Notes: generated by a model not told the origin, from the letters alone. DNA of 64,000 bases from Nocardia terpenica (GCF_013186535.1 NZ_JABMCZ010000003.1:1736001-1800000), one strand, 5' to 3'; positions 17,001 to 23,907 are shown, counted from the first letter of the stretch. Numbers and translations: made by a program.

Positions 17001-19028
17001 GGGGCGTAACCAGTCCGTTGCTGGCGAACCTGTTCATGCACTACGCGTTCGACGTGTGGATGAGCCGGGAGTTCCCGAACATCCGGTTCGAACGCTACTG
17101 CGACGACGCGGTGGTGCACTGCGGCAGCGAGTTTCAGGCCTATCGGGTCCGGGACGCGATCGCTGCCCGGTTGGAGCAGATCGGGTTGGAGTTGCATCCG
17201 GACAAGACGCGCATCGTCTACTGCAAGGACGCCGATCGGCGTGACGATCATGAGGTCACGTCGTTTGTGTTCTTGGGCTACGAATTCCGGCCGAGGATGG
17301 CCAAGAACCGGCACGGCAAGCACTTCGTGTCGTTCCTGCCCGCGGTCAGCCGGGACGCGAAGAAGGCGATGGGCGCGGTGATCCGGTCGTGGCATATGGC
17401 CAAGCGCAGCGACAAGTCTCTCGATGACCTTGCGTTGATGTTCAACAGCGTCGTGCAGGGGTGGATCAACTACTACGGACGCTTCTACCGTTCCGAGTTG
17501 CTCTACTTCCTCCGCAGGCTCAACCGGCATCTCATGCGGTGGGCCACAAGGAAATACAAACGGCTCAAGCGTCGGGAACGCCGCGCGATGGCATGGCTGG
17601 CCGAGATCGCTCGCCGATCTCCCCGCCTGTTCGCGCACTGGCGGCTCGGCGCACGTCCTGACGGCTGGGCAATGGGAGCCGGATGAGCCGAGAGGTTCAA
17701 GTCCGGTTCTGCGAGAGCCGGGCGGTGAGACTCCGCCCGGCCACTCACCTCGTCGTCATGGTGTCCGGTACGAGGGAACATGCCGAGGCACTGCGCGAGG
17801 AAATGGCAGACGTGCTGGCCCCGATGGGGTTACGGCTGTCATCGGAGAAGACCCGGGTGGTCCATGTCGACGAGGGCTTCGACTTCCTCTCGTTCACTAT
17901 CCGGCGCTTCCGGAAGAGGGGAACGAACAAGTATTACGTCTATACCGTGCCGTCCAAGAAAGCGATCGAGGCGATCAAGGGCAAGGTGCGGGAGAAGACG
18001 CACAGATCCACCCGCGTCCTCGAACTGGATCGTTTATTACGCATCCTGAATGGGGCGTTGAGGGGGTGGGCGAACTACTTCCGTTACGGCGTGTCCAAAG
18101 TCGTGTTCAAGGCGGTGGACGACTTCACCTGGAATCGAGTGATGCGGTGGATAAGGGTGAAATACAAAGGGCGGAACCGTCTCACGATGAAACAGATGCG
18201 TCGCCGCTTCTGTGATCGGGGATGGAGGTTCGCGCACAACGGGGTCGTATTCACCGGCGCGGCCAGCGTCACCGTGACCCGCTACCGCTATCGCGGTAGC
18301 CGGATCCCGAACCCCTGGCAACCGAAACCGGCAACAGCACAAGCATGTTGACCAACAGGCAAGACACATGGAGCGCCCGGTGCCTCGAGAGGGGCACGCC
18401 GGGTGCGGGAGGGGGCCTCGGGAAACGGGTCGGCGGCGACGCCGACACCGCGCCCGAGGTCTACCTCACCGCGCCTCCGTCGTTGCCGGAGGCCACCGAG
18501 CGGCATTGGGCGGATTCGGCGGCTCCTGCCCTGGACAGCTTCCAGGATGGTCTTCGGGTGTCCCACGACGGTCCCCGGTCGTACAACACGGTGCTCGGGC
18601 ACAGCTACGGGACCACCGCGGTCGGCGATGCGGCCGCCCACGGGCGCAGCCTGAATGCCGATTCGGTGATCTTCGTCGCCAGCCCCGGAACGACCGTCGA
18701 GGGTGCTGATCAACTCACCCTGACCGGAGTGTCCCACGACGACGTGGCGAATCACGTCTTCGCCACCAAGGCCGACCACGATCCGGTGCCCGAGTACGCG
18801 CGCAGCCAGATCGCCCGGTATACCCCCGGCCTGGACGACTACGGCCAGGACCCCACCGAAAAGGACTACGGTGCAAGGGTATTCGAATCGAATCCGGGAG
18901 ACGCGGGCTGGTGGGCCGGATTCAACCCCGGCACGCACAGCAACTATTGGGACCAAGGCTCCAAGTCGCTGCAAGGCATCGGCGACATCATTGCAAACAA
19001 CGGCGATGCGGCGGTGGAGATCAAATGA
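10999..19028 (+). CDS. WXG-domain alpha/beta hydrolase (DUF1023), interrupted by group II intron A
   Basis: Exon 1 (10999-12065) and exon 2 (18470-19028) total 1626 bases, exactly 542 codons, and join as …W-I-G-Y-D-A-P-P-S-L-P. The N-terminal 100 residues form a WXG100-like helical domain with W-Q-G at 47-49. The C-terminal half is an alpha/beta hydrolase of the DUF1023 type, with a nucleophile elbow G-H-S-Y-G in exon 2 and a late D-H-D-P-V segment that may supply acid and His. Unspliced mRNA would give a truncated protein lacking the nucleophile, so activity depends on intron excision. The GTG start overlaps the EspC-like stop and the TGA overlaps the lipoprotein ATG. Substrate unknown; a type VII-secreted esterase or lipase is the inference. 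Confidence 0.82.
14739..14762 (+). repeat. Left terminal inverted repeat of the serine-recombinase element
   Basis: Begins TTACGCCCCCAACG and is the exact reverse complement of 16986-17009 over 24 bases. It sits between the PQGS and SPLLAN codons of the intron B RT. Confidence 0.85.
14869..15216 (+). CDS. Small DNA-binding-like protein of the recombinase element
   Basis: A 115-residue protein. The N-terminal half contains an HTH-like stretch (G-L-S-V-A-E-V-V-V-A-V-A-A-R-F) and S-T-R-Q-A-R-R-Y; the C-terminal half resembles a ribbon-helix-helix fold (V-V-F-T-V-K-L-P, then I-T-I-S-A-L-V-A-A-A-L-T-E-F). It is probably a repressor or accessory factor of the element. The stop overlaps the GTG of the next frame (GTGA). 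Confidence 0.65.
   Translation: MADGRVRVGAVEYARRVNAAADLLATGLSVAEVVVAVAARFDCSTRQARRYADHAVREGRVTVPGESVVFTVKLPAVLAGRVRDRARGSQITISALVAAALTEFLARGPGQLRRR
15213..15470 (+). CDS. Small coupled ORF upstream of the recombinase
   Basis: An 85-codon frame starting GTGA-coupled to the previous gene and running over the recombinase start at 15349. The first 45 codons look protein-like, whereas the C-terminal part is Arg/Pro-rich shadow of the recombinase frame. The real product may be shorter or absent. No known motif. Confidence 0.35.
   Translation: MNERAVEAEFVFDRHAATDVSVAYAILVPQRRARIPRAGQEGMTPHDERGDVRPSVLGPAEEERDDRLPDRSPARPRGRPRARGA
15349..17244 (+). CDS. Large serine recombinase
   Basis: A recombinase of about 550 residues within the element, beginning MTNAVMYARVSSARQ with the nucleophile Ser in R-V-S-S; AGGAA lies 9 bases upstream of the ATG. 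The resolvase domain has C-Y-S-P-D-R-L-A-R-K; a recombinase domain (G-A-P-F-G-Y-R-Y), a zinc ribbon (C-A-R-C-G-Y-G-Y-Y with later Cys residues) and a coiled-coil follow. The frame passes through the right inverted repeat near residue 550 and stops at 17244 in host RT sequence, so about 80 C-terminal residues are borrowed from the target gene. In another site the C-terminus would differ. The catalytic domain is intact. Confidence 0.88.
   Translation: MTNAVMYARVSSARQKKNETIGSQIEALRAHAADLGLEVPEQWIFCDDGHSGATLIRPALERLRDLIAGVDIDVVLCYSPDRLARKFAYQALLIEEFTRAGVRVEFVRGPRGDTPEDQLMVQFQGMFAEYEKAQIMERYRRGKTHRAKSGSVNVLGGAPFGYRYLRKTDHSGAVYEIAEHEATLVAEMFRRYADDGASIADLTRWLTDTGTPTRTGKTRWDRSVIWGMLRNPAYAGRAVFGKTKVVHESADLNRVARLAGRSTPTASKTVDRPREEWIEIAVPAIVSQATFDRVAARLAENKRTTGRGRGRGHTESYLLQGLSACARCGYGYYRTATRTTNKRISYYRCLGSDNYRYEGGRVCDNKPVRADYLDDVVWDHLTALLADPALIRTEIDKRLDTAKSSDPVVAQRKRLDTALAKTRSGIAAMIEAFGEQLITIDELRARMPELRARETSLRNQIGALDAQQADREGYLALASDLEGFLAQLRSNAETATVDDRRRVVKLLVKDVLIGPEKITIRHRIPLRERTNSGEESAADTDTEGEHCQLRWGRNQSVAGEPVHALRVRRVDEPGVPEHPVRTLLRRRGGALRQRVSGLSGPGRDRCPVGADRVGVASGQDAHRLLQGRRSA
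16986..17009 (-). repeat. Right terminal inverted repeat of the serine-recombinase element
   Basis: Exact reverse complement of 14739-14762. It lies inside the 3' end of the recombinase coding frame, so the repeat also encodes protein. Confidence 0.85.
17676..17710 (+). ncRNA. Group II intron B domain V
   Basis: The sequence GAGCCGGATG…GTCCGGTTC folds into the short hairpin of domain V with an AGC triad near its base and a GAGA-type tetraloop. It overlaps the RT stop codon and lies about 39 bases before the intron 3' end. Confidence 0.65.
18371..18408 (+). ncRNA. Group II intron A domain V
   Basis: The sequence GAGCGCCCGGTGCC…GGGCACGCCGGGTGC folds as a stem-loop with the AGC triad and a CGAGAG-type loop. 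Domain VI and the CTACCTCAC intron end follow within 61 bases. Confidence 0.65.
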
Positions 19029-19606
19029 CATCGACACGGCGAGGACCCCGGCCAGCGCGCGCCGCTGCGGGTGTGGTGCTGATCGCTATGGTCGTGCTGC
19101 TCACCGGGTGTGGCAAACACAAAGGAGCGCAGATGGATTCACCCTTGACCGAGGCCGCGGCACGGGAGCAGATCAACACCTATCTTCTCGATACGCTCGA
19201 GGCGCTGCCGCCTGGGGTTGGCCTGTCACGCACCCCCGACAACCCGAACCTCGGAACTCTGGGCACGGGCGCAGCCAACACCGTGCCGTGTGAGGACGAC
19301 AACAGCAATCCCGACGGACCTGTCCAAGCCCAAACCAGTTACTGGGTGGTCGGGGTGCCGCGCGGTCAGAACGACCATTACTTCCAACTTATCCGGGATT
19401 ACTGGACCGGGCGCGGTTTCCACCTCCATCCGGGCTCCGATTCCCGCTGGGCCGCCGTGATGACACCCGACCAATACCGGCTGAACGTGCAAGACGCCGG
19501 TAAAGGCGACGGCTCACTCAGTATCGGCGCGGGATCACCCTGCTTCCCGAAGGCCGCCAAGGGCACAGCCACACCGCAACCGCCCGAGCTGACACGTCCA
19601 TCCTGA
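19025..19606 (+). CDS. Secreted lipoprotein of the EspC/WXG-hydrolase operon
   Basis: A 193-residue lipoprotein. The N-terminus has Arg residues, a hydrophobic helix and the lipobox L-L-T-G-C, giving lipid attachment at about Cys30 and anchoring on the outer face of the membrane. The ATG overlaps the hydrolase stop (ATGA). The remainder, with paired Cys residues and aromatic-rich strands, matches no family I can name. Operon position suggests it works with the EspC-like and WXG-hydrolase proteins at the cell surface, perhaps as an immunity or binding partner; that role is inference. Confidence 0.8.
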   Translation: MTSTRRGPRPARAAAGVVLIAMVVLLTGCGKHKGAQMDSPLTEAAAREQINTYLLDTLEALPPGVGLSRTPDNPNLGTLGTGAANTVPCEDDNSNPDGPVQAQTSYWVVGVPRGQNDHYFQLIRDYWTGRGFHLHPGSDSRWAAVMTPDQYRLNVQDAGKGDGSLSIGAGSPCFPKAAKGTATPQPPELTRPS

Positions 19607-19645
19607 CAACAACTCTGCCGGTGATCGGATTGAAGGGACCAGTGC

Positions 19646-20029
19646 ATGTCGCCCGAGCACAACGACCTCGGAGACCTCGGCGCGAAGGTACAGCGTGCCC
19701 ACTACGCGCTGCGGCAGGTCCGCGGCGTCGGCGTAGCGAACGGGATCAGGGTCGTCGTGGACTCGGAAAACCGGCTGCTATCGGTCACCGTGGACGACGA
19801 AGCCGACATCCTGGCCGCCTACAGGGCAGCGCTGCGCGACAAGGAACCCAAGACCGACGAGGCCATGCGGGAACTGCGAGCCGATCCCCGCTTCGAAGCC
19901 GTGTCCACCTTCGTGGACGCGAACGCGGCACGGCAACAAGCCGAACAAGCCCGGCGGCAGCGCGAACGCGAGGAAGCCGAGGACCGGTTCTTCGAAGAAC
20001 GCCACCGCCGAGGCTGGTTCGACCGGTAG
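19646..20029 (+). CDS. YbaB/EbfC-like protein
   Basis: A 127-residue protein starting MSPEHNDLGDLGAKVQ. The central strand-rich region (I-R-V-V-V-D-S-E-N-R-L-L-S-V-T-V) resembles the YbaB/EbfC nucleoid-associated fold, and a strongly charged helix with R-Q-R-E-R-E-E-A-E-D ends the protein. YbaB-like genes commonly close EspC/lipoprotein operons in nocardiae. It lies 39 bases after the lipoprotein stop. Whether it binds DNA is unknown. Confidence 0.6.
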   Translation: MSPEHNDLGDLGAKVQRAHYALRQVRGVGVANGIRVVVDSENRLLSVTVDDEADILAAYRAALRDKEPKTDEAMRELRADPRFEAVSTFVDANAARQQAEQARRQREREEAEDRFFEERHRRGWFDR

Positions 20030-20202
20030 CCGGAACCGTCAGGCGGGCAGCAACGGGACCACGATATTCGCCACCTCGAGAACAGGATGTCCACCTTCGC
20101 CACCCGTTGGCGTGGGTGACCGGCCCATCGTGACCGGTGCTGGCGGTCCTCATCGGCGCACTCTCGTGGCTCTGGAAATGCCGGGCTGTGACCGGGATTC
20201 GC

Positions 20203-20376
20203 TCAGGCATACTCGCCAGCGTCGTCGTGGTGGATGCTGCGGCGGACAACGGCGCGCACGGCCAGGCGCGCAATGTCGATCGATACGTGGACAATCTCGG
20301 CGATCAGATCGGCGAGAAGCGCTGCCGCGACGGCGTAGGCAAACCAGGCCGCGACGCGGCGTACTGAAGTCGGCAC
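20203..20376 (-). CDS. Small membrane protein
   Basis: A 57-residue protein from a GTG at 20376 with AAGGA 8-9 bases upstream. One hydrophobic segment (W-F-A-Y-A-V-A-A-A-L-L-A-D-L-I-A) lies near the N-terminus and a basic tail follows. It resembles in design the 51-residue membrane protein encoded about 190 bases upstream. Function unknown; such proteins are frequent in conjugative elements. Confidence 0.5.
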   Translation of the reverse strand: MPTSVRRVAAWFAYAVAAALLADLIAEIVHVSIDIARLAVRAVVRRSIHHDDAGEYA

Positions 20377-20569
20377 GGGGCTATTCCTTACGGTTGGTTC
20401 CGGAAAATGAACAAGGGCAACGGATTCGACGGCGTCGGTCCGCCGAACCGTTTCGTACGGCACCGCGGCGCTGTCGGTAGAGGGTGGGCGCGGGGTGGTC
20501 GTGATAGGTCACCGATCAGCTCATCGACCGTCCGCGACTACGGCGGTGCAGTGCTGTGGCAGGCGGTGC

Positions 20570-20725
20570 TCAGGCGGTCGGGCGGTGGTCGAGGCCGATG
20601 ACGCTGTCGAGGGCTGGGGGCCACAGCCAGCGCAGGTCTCGGACGAGGAGGGTGAGAATGCTGGCCGTGGCGGCGACGGCGGTCGTGTAGGCGGCCAGGA
20701 TGGTGATTCGGCGACTTGTCTTCAC
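20570..20725 (-). CDS. Small membrane protein
   Basis: A 51-residue protein from a GTG at 20725; the AAGGAG site 6 bases upstream is strong and decides the start. It has a basic N-terminus (V-K-T-S-R-R), one transmembrane helix (I-L-A-A-Y-T-T-A-V-A-A-T-A-S-I-L-T-L-L) and a short polar tail. It lies 60 bases downstream of the nucleoside-hydrolase-like gene in the same direction. No known family. Confidence 0.55.
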   Translation of the reverse strand: MKTSRRITILAAYTTAVAATASILTLLVRDLRWLWPPALDSVIGLDHRPTA

Positions 20726-20785
20726 GGGGTGCTCCTTGCGTGGTGGGTGCTGAATGTCTTTGGACAGTGGGCACATTCGGGCGGA

Positions 20786-22006
20786 TTACTGGGTCGGTGG
20801 TGAGGGTGTGGTGATCGGGATGGCGGGGTGCAGACCGGTTTCGGGAAGGGCGTTGGCGAGCCACTGGCCGAAGCGCGGGTAGTCGACGTGGGTGGAGACG
20901 GTGAGGTTGAGGCCGCGGCCGCGGCGATACAGGCGCGCGTCGTCGGCGATGGTCACTGTCTCGGTGCCGAACTCGACGACAGGCGCCCCCAGAGCGGCGG
21001 CCAGCGTGAGCGGGTCGGCCTGACAGCTACGGGGTTTGGCCCCGCGTGTGCGGCAGTACGCGAACCAGGCGTCGGCGTGCGCGGCGATCAGTTGTGCCCA
21101 TTCCGGGCGCCCCGGCGTGGACGACCATGCGAGCAGAGGGCTGGCGGGGGTGAGTTCGAGTGCCGGGTGGTCGGTGTGGGTGGACAGGACGCATCGGGGC
21201 CGGTGGGCGGCCCGCAGGACGTGGCCGGTCGCGAGGGGGTCCATCCGGAAGTTGTGGGAGGCGCGGTCGGGGCGGCGGTACCGGTCCAGCCAGCCGCCCA
21301 TCCAGGTGACGTCGATCATCTCGGTCAGGTACGGGCGGGCGGCGAGGGCGTCGGACAGATTGGACAACGGTCCCAGACCCACCCACACCAGTGGCGCGGT
21401 CGCGGTGTGGCACAGGTGGGTGATCACCTCGATCACATCGGTCGACACCGGCCGGTCCATGCTCAGGTACCGGTCGTCCAGCAGGAATCGGTGGTGGCCG
21501 CCGAGGTCGCGGCCCGCGATCACCAGCGCATCGGGGCGGCCGATCAAATCCAGGAAATACCGGGCCAGCCGCGCCCGCCGGTCGCGGGTCTCGTCGGAGG
21601 TGACCACGACCAGACGATGGTCGCCGACCAGGCGGGCGGCGCACCACAACGCGATGATGTCGTCGAGGTCGTAGCCGATATCGGTGTCGAACACCACCAC
21701 CGAGTCCGGTGAGAAGATCAGTGTTTCGAGGATCGGGAGCAGGGACTGACTGGATGGAATGGCTACCGAATCGGGAAGGGGGTTCATCGGTGCAGGGCTT
21801 TCGACGGTCCGGATGGGTGAAGGGCCCGCCGCGTGGCGGAGTTCGTGGAGCAGGTCGTCGAGCGGGCGCACCGCGGACGATTCGCCGGACCCGGATTCGG
21901 CTGTGCGCGAACCGGATCGAGGACCTAGCGGCGTCGGTGGGTTCTGCTGGCTACCGCCGCCGTCGCGGGTAGTCGATGGTTGGCCGGGATCGTCGTCGGC
22001 CGACAT
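20786..22006 (-). CDS. Nucleoside hydrolase-like protein with N-terminal extension
   Basis: About 406 residues from an ATG at 22006; a second possible start at 21787 would remove 73 residues of Ser/Pro-rich linker. The core begins V-V-V-F-D-T-D-I-G-Y-D-L-D-D, the Asp cluster that binds calcium and ribose in inosine-uridine nucleoside hydrolases (IUNH). The family cleaves the N-glycosidic bond of nucleosides. Other parts match less well (L-V-W-V-G-L-G-P-L-S-N-L and H-N-F-R-M-D-P resemble the GPLTNLA and late NxxxD motifs). The gene follows a small gene by 8 bases. A role in nucleoside scavenging or NAD-related hydrolysis is inferred. Confidence 0.72.
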   Translation of the reverse strand: MSADDDPGQPSTTRDGGGSQQNPPTPLGPRSGSRTAESGSGESSAVRPLDDLLHELRHAAGPSPIRTVESPAPMNPLPDSVAIPSSQSLLPILETLIFSPDSVVVFDTDIGYDLDDIIALWCAARLVGDHRLVVVTSDETRDRRARLARYFLDLIGRPDALVIAGRDLGGHHRFLLDDRYLSMDRPVSTDVIEVITHLCHTATAPLVWVGLGPLSNLSDALAARPYLTEMIDVTWMGGWLDRYRRPDRASHNFRMDPLATGHVLRAAHRPRCVLSTHTDHPALELTPASPLLAWSSTPGRPEWAQLIAAHADAWFAYCRTRGAKPRSCQADPLTLAAALGAPVVEFGTETVTIADDARLYRRGRGLNLTVSTHVDYPRFGQWLANALPETGLHPAIPITTPSPPTQ

Positions 22007-22014
22007 CGACGCAG

Positions 22015-22344
22015 TCACCGGGGTTCGCCGAAATACTCGACAGCCCAGGCATCGGCCTCGGCGACCGCGGCCGCGGCCGAAGCAGCGGAGGCTTCGCGCA
22101 CCGTCTGCCCGCCCAAATCGAGGATCGTCCAGGCGCAACTCGATCCCGCGGCTGCCTGGATCGTTCCCCACCCGTTGGCGTATTTCTTTTGAAGCCACGC
22201 CTTCGCGCCGTCGCTGCCGTACTGCCAGCCGTTGATGGCGTGCTCAGGGTGAATCGGAGCCTCGGCGCCGGGCGGGGCCGTGGTGTCGGGGTCGGGCGCT
22301 GCCTCACCCTGAGGCTGTCTGTTGTCAATTCGGTTGTCTTGCAA
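22015..22344 (-). CDS. Small hypothetical protein
   Basis: About 109 residues, starting at a TTG at 22344 with GGAGG 8 bases upstream; a TTG at 22359 is the alternative. The N-terminal third is acidic and Pro/Gln-rich, the rest contains N-G-W-Q-Y-G-S-D-G-A-K-A-W-L-Q-K-K-Y and an Ala-rich helix. No recognised domain. It ends 8 bases before the nucleoside-hydrolase-like start, so the two are probably co-translated. Confidence 0.5.
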   Translation of the reverse strand: MQDNRIDNRQPQGEAAPDPDTTAPPGAEAPIHPEHAINGWQYGSDGAKAWLQKKYANGWGTIQAAAGSSCAWTILDLGGQTVREASAASAAAAVAEADAWAVEYFGEPR

Positions 22345-22615
22345 TGGGTTCGCCTCCAAACGATGAGGAAATTCTTTGCTGCGGTCTTGATCTGACCGAT
22401 GCCGTGTATCTGACGGCGTCGGATGCCTCCAGCAATGTCATTGCGCTGAAACGTTAACGGGGACACGGTATTTGCGGCCACGACCTCGGGGTGCCTTCGG
22501 ATAGGCAGGGATTCCCTGCTATCAACGCGGCGGATGGCCTCGGGTGTGGCCCTGGTGGTGAGCTCGTCGAGAGTGTGCGGCAGGTGCCTCCGCGTTGGGC
22601 CCGAGCGCCGCCGAG

Positions 22616-22903
22616 TTATAGCGTTTGTTCCGGTGGGGTGGGTAGTTGTAGTGGTGCTCGGCGTCGCCGGAGATCCGCACGTAGGGCTTGGATTTCCGGT
22701 GTCCAGGTGCCGATGTCCCAGCCCTTGTCGGCGCAGATCAGGAGCACGGCGAGCTTGGTGCTGCACGAGGCGGCGGTGCCGTCCGTGCCCGCTCGGCAGG
22801 CTCGGTGACCGTCGAGGATGGCGGCGGCCGTGCCGGGGAAGTCGAGCGCATTGTTGGGCGGGGGCGTCCAGATGTGCGTGCGTATCGAGCGTTCGCAGTT
22901 CAT
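22616..22903 (-). CDS. Small hypothetical protein
   Basis: A 95-residue protein whose ATG overlaps the stop of the preceding gene (ATGA). It contains four Cys and I-W-T-P-P-P-N-N-A-L-D-F; no family recognised. It is the fourth of four tightly overlapped small genes, which supports its being real. Confidence 0.5.
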   Translation of the reverse strand: MNCERSIRTHIWTPPPNNALDFPGTAAAILDGHRACRAGTDGTAASCSTKLAVLLICADKGWDIGTWTPEIQALRADLRRRRAPLQLPTPPEQTL

Positions 22904-23091
22904 TCGACCGGTTCCGATGCTCGGCGCAGTGCGGCGGCGAAGGGGAGGCAGTCCGGGCCGTGGCCGCTGTGGAGCGAGAGTATGAATCGCGCCAACTGCA
23001 GAGACTCAATGTCCGGTGGCGACCAACGGCAATCGCCGTACCGCAAGCGCCACTGATCTGCCTCGCTGAGAAGGATCGTTGCCGAGCTCAT
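22900..23091 (-). CDS. Small hypothetical protein
   Basis: A 63-residue protein (MSSATILLSEADQWRLRYGD…) joined by ATGA overlaps to genes on both sides. It is Trp- and Leu-rich and soluble in appearance. Function unknown. Confidence 0.5.
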   Translation of the reverse strand: MSSATILLSEADQWRLRYGDCRWSPPDIESLQLARFILSLHSGHGPDCLPFAAALRRASEPVE

Positions 23092-23339
23092 CGTGAGAAC
23101 TTCGCTCTGCGCAAGGCGCGCTCGGCGGCGGCCCGGCGCGGGCAATCCGTACAGGTTCGGTGCTCGCGCAGGGCACGCCGGGCTTGTTCGGGGACGAATG
23201 GCCGGGGTGGCGCGGCGTGCGTGTAAGGCCGCGTGTGATGGGCGCTGTGCGCTCCTATCGTCCTGGGGCGGTTGAGCATCCAGTAGCCGGTGAGCGTGAT
23301 CACGAGGGCAAGCAGCGCTGCCCCGATGGCAGCGGTCAT
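23088..23339 (-). CDS. Small membrane protein with a Cys motif
   Basis: An 83-residue protein from an ATG at 23339 that overlaps the upstream stop. One N-terminal transmembrane helix (A-I-G-A-A-L-L-A-L-V-I-T-L-T-G-Y) is followed by a basic cytoplasmic part with C-T-D-C-P-R-R-A-A-A-E-R-A-L. The C-x-x-C and Arg-rich tail might bind metal or nucleic acid. The family is not known to me. Confidence 0.5.
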   Translation of the reverse strand: MTAAIGAALLALVITLTGYWMLNRPRTIGAHSAHHTRPYTHAAPPRPFVPEQARRALREHRTCTDCPRRAAAERALRRAKFSR

Positions 23340-23518
23340 CGGATGCCCATCGATTCTGAATAGCCCGCTTCCCGCAAGGCTTGTGCCGCAGCGGTTTTCC
23401 GCAGGCACGAGTCCGGGCACCCAGCATGGAGCCTCATCGCCATGAGTGCGGCGGGCACATTGAAGGATTCATCGGGGGCATCGTGAGGAAAACCAAGTGC
23501 CCAAACGGCTTCGTCCAT
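23336..23518 (-). CDS. Small hypothetical protein
   Basis: A 60-residue protein (MDEAVWALGFPHD…) at the head of the small-gene operon. It has two Cys around C-P-D-S-C. No clear ribosome binding site, but the ATGA coupling with the next gene supports translation. Confidence 0.45.
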   Translation of the reverse strand: MDEAVWALGFPHDAPDESFNVPAALMAMRLHAGCPDSCLRKTAAAQALREAGYSESMGIR

Positions 23519-23907
23519 CGGGGGCTTTCGAGGGTGAGAGGGAGTGAGCACTGAGTGCCGATGTGTCTGTAGCGGTTGGTGGACCAGGGGAAGGCTCCGC
23601 CACTCGGAATTGCAGAACGCAGTTCTCAAGATGCTCTGTGCGAGACCATGATTGGAAACCCAGCACGGGCCAACCTTCGACTGAGGTCTTGTCATCATGA
23701 CCACCCCTCCGGATCGCGAAGAGCAGGCGGCACGGCGCGTGTCAGCGGAGCCGAGATCTGGGTCCAGCGGTTGGGGCATCACCGCTAGCCCAGCCCGCGT
23801 GGAGCGAAAGCCTGCCTGCGGCCAGCCGCACTCAGCTCCCACCAGTGTCTCGAACAGGCCAGCGCCAGTCCCAAGCAGACGAGCGCTTACCATTTTCCAT
23901 CCGTAAG
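23519..23907. other. Intergenic region with no gene seen
   Basis: About 390 bases upstream of the small-gene operon and downstream of the 163-residue gene. Short frames on both strands lack start signals. It presumably holds the operon promoter. Confidence 0.5.

Larger units (their letters stand above)
14739..17009 (+). mobile_element. Large-serine-recombinase element with 24-bp perfect terminal inverted repeats
   Basis: Flanked by a 24-base perfect inverted repeat (14739-14762 and 16986-17009), the 2.27-kb insert carries a ribbon-helix-helix-like gene, a small overlapping gene and a large serine recombinase. Removing exactly 14739-17009 gives …G-S-A-T-S-P-L-L-A-N in the host RT without duplicated target bases. 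Perfect long terminal repeats are typical of DDE transposons and unusual for serine-recombinase elements, whose attachment ends normally share only a short core. Confidence 0.75.
14132..17686 (+). pseudogene. Group II intron B reverse transcriptase, split by a serine-recombinase element
   Basis: The halves 14132-14738 and 17010-17686 sum to 428 codons and join in frame. The GTG start follows GGAGGAGCCGG. The first half holds R-V-L-G-V-P-T-V-A-D-R-V-A-Q, D-L-D-I-R-A-F-F-D-T-V and G-T-P-Q-G-S-A. The second holds S-P-L-L-A-N-L-F-M-H-Y-A-F-D, the catalytic Y-C-D-D (where intron A has YADD) and a GIIM-type maturase region (W-I-N-Y-Y-G-R-F-Y). The TGA stop sits inside domain V of the intron. The split removes the catalytic Asp pair from the first half, so no active RT is made unless the insert is excised. 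Confidence 0.85.
13547..17749 (+). mobile_element. Group II intron B, nested in the RT gene of intron A
   Basis: It starts GTGCGCCACGAAC, the same first 11 bases as intron A, immediately after the YADD codons of the intron A RT. It ends near CCACTCAC(C) at 17748-17749. About 585 bases of non-coding 5' ribozyme sequence precede its RT (GTG at 14132). A domain V hairpin overlaps the RT stop at 17676-17710. The RT is itself split by a serine-recombinase element. Intron B is sense-oriented relative to A, so the whole is a twintron-like arrangement. Confidence 0.83.
12664..18351 (+). pseudogene. Group II intron A reverse transcriptase/maturase, interrupted at YADD by intron B
   Basis: The RT lies in two blocks, 12664-13546 and about 17750-18351, that join to 494 residues. 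The ATG at 12664 follows AGGAAGGG. Visible RT motifs are K-L-G-I-P-T-V-T-D-R-V-V-Q, D-A-D-I-E-A-C-F-D-E-I (first catalytic Asp), G-T-P-Q-G-G-I-L-S-P-L-L-A-N and the catalytic Y-A-D-D, where the first block ends. The second block opens L-V-V-M-V-S-G and continues through the thumb and a group II intron maturase (GIIM) domain. Joining in frame requires the intron B 3' boundary at 17749, one base later than its CTCAC end suggests, so either the border is unusual or one base was gained. Confidence 0.85.
12066..18469 (+). mobile_element. Group II intron A, containing intron B
   Basis: The 5' end is GTGCGCCACGAGG, matching the GUGYG consensus, and the 3' end is CTACCTCAC. Removing 12066-18469 restores the hydrolase frame. 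The first 600 bases hold no gene and should fold as ribozyme domains I-III. The RT frame begins at 12664, and domain V lies at 18371-18408. It is inserted within a host coding gene in sense orientation, as required for splicing. Its own RT is broken by intron B, so mobility or splicing in cis would need intron B to be removed or RT supplied in trans. Confidence 0.85.

Noticed and set aside
12664..18351. A retron or other RT-based defence system
   Set aside because: Both RTs have group II intron maturase domains, GUGCG starts and domain V hairpins, so they are intron-encoded.
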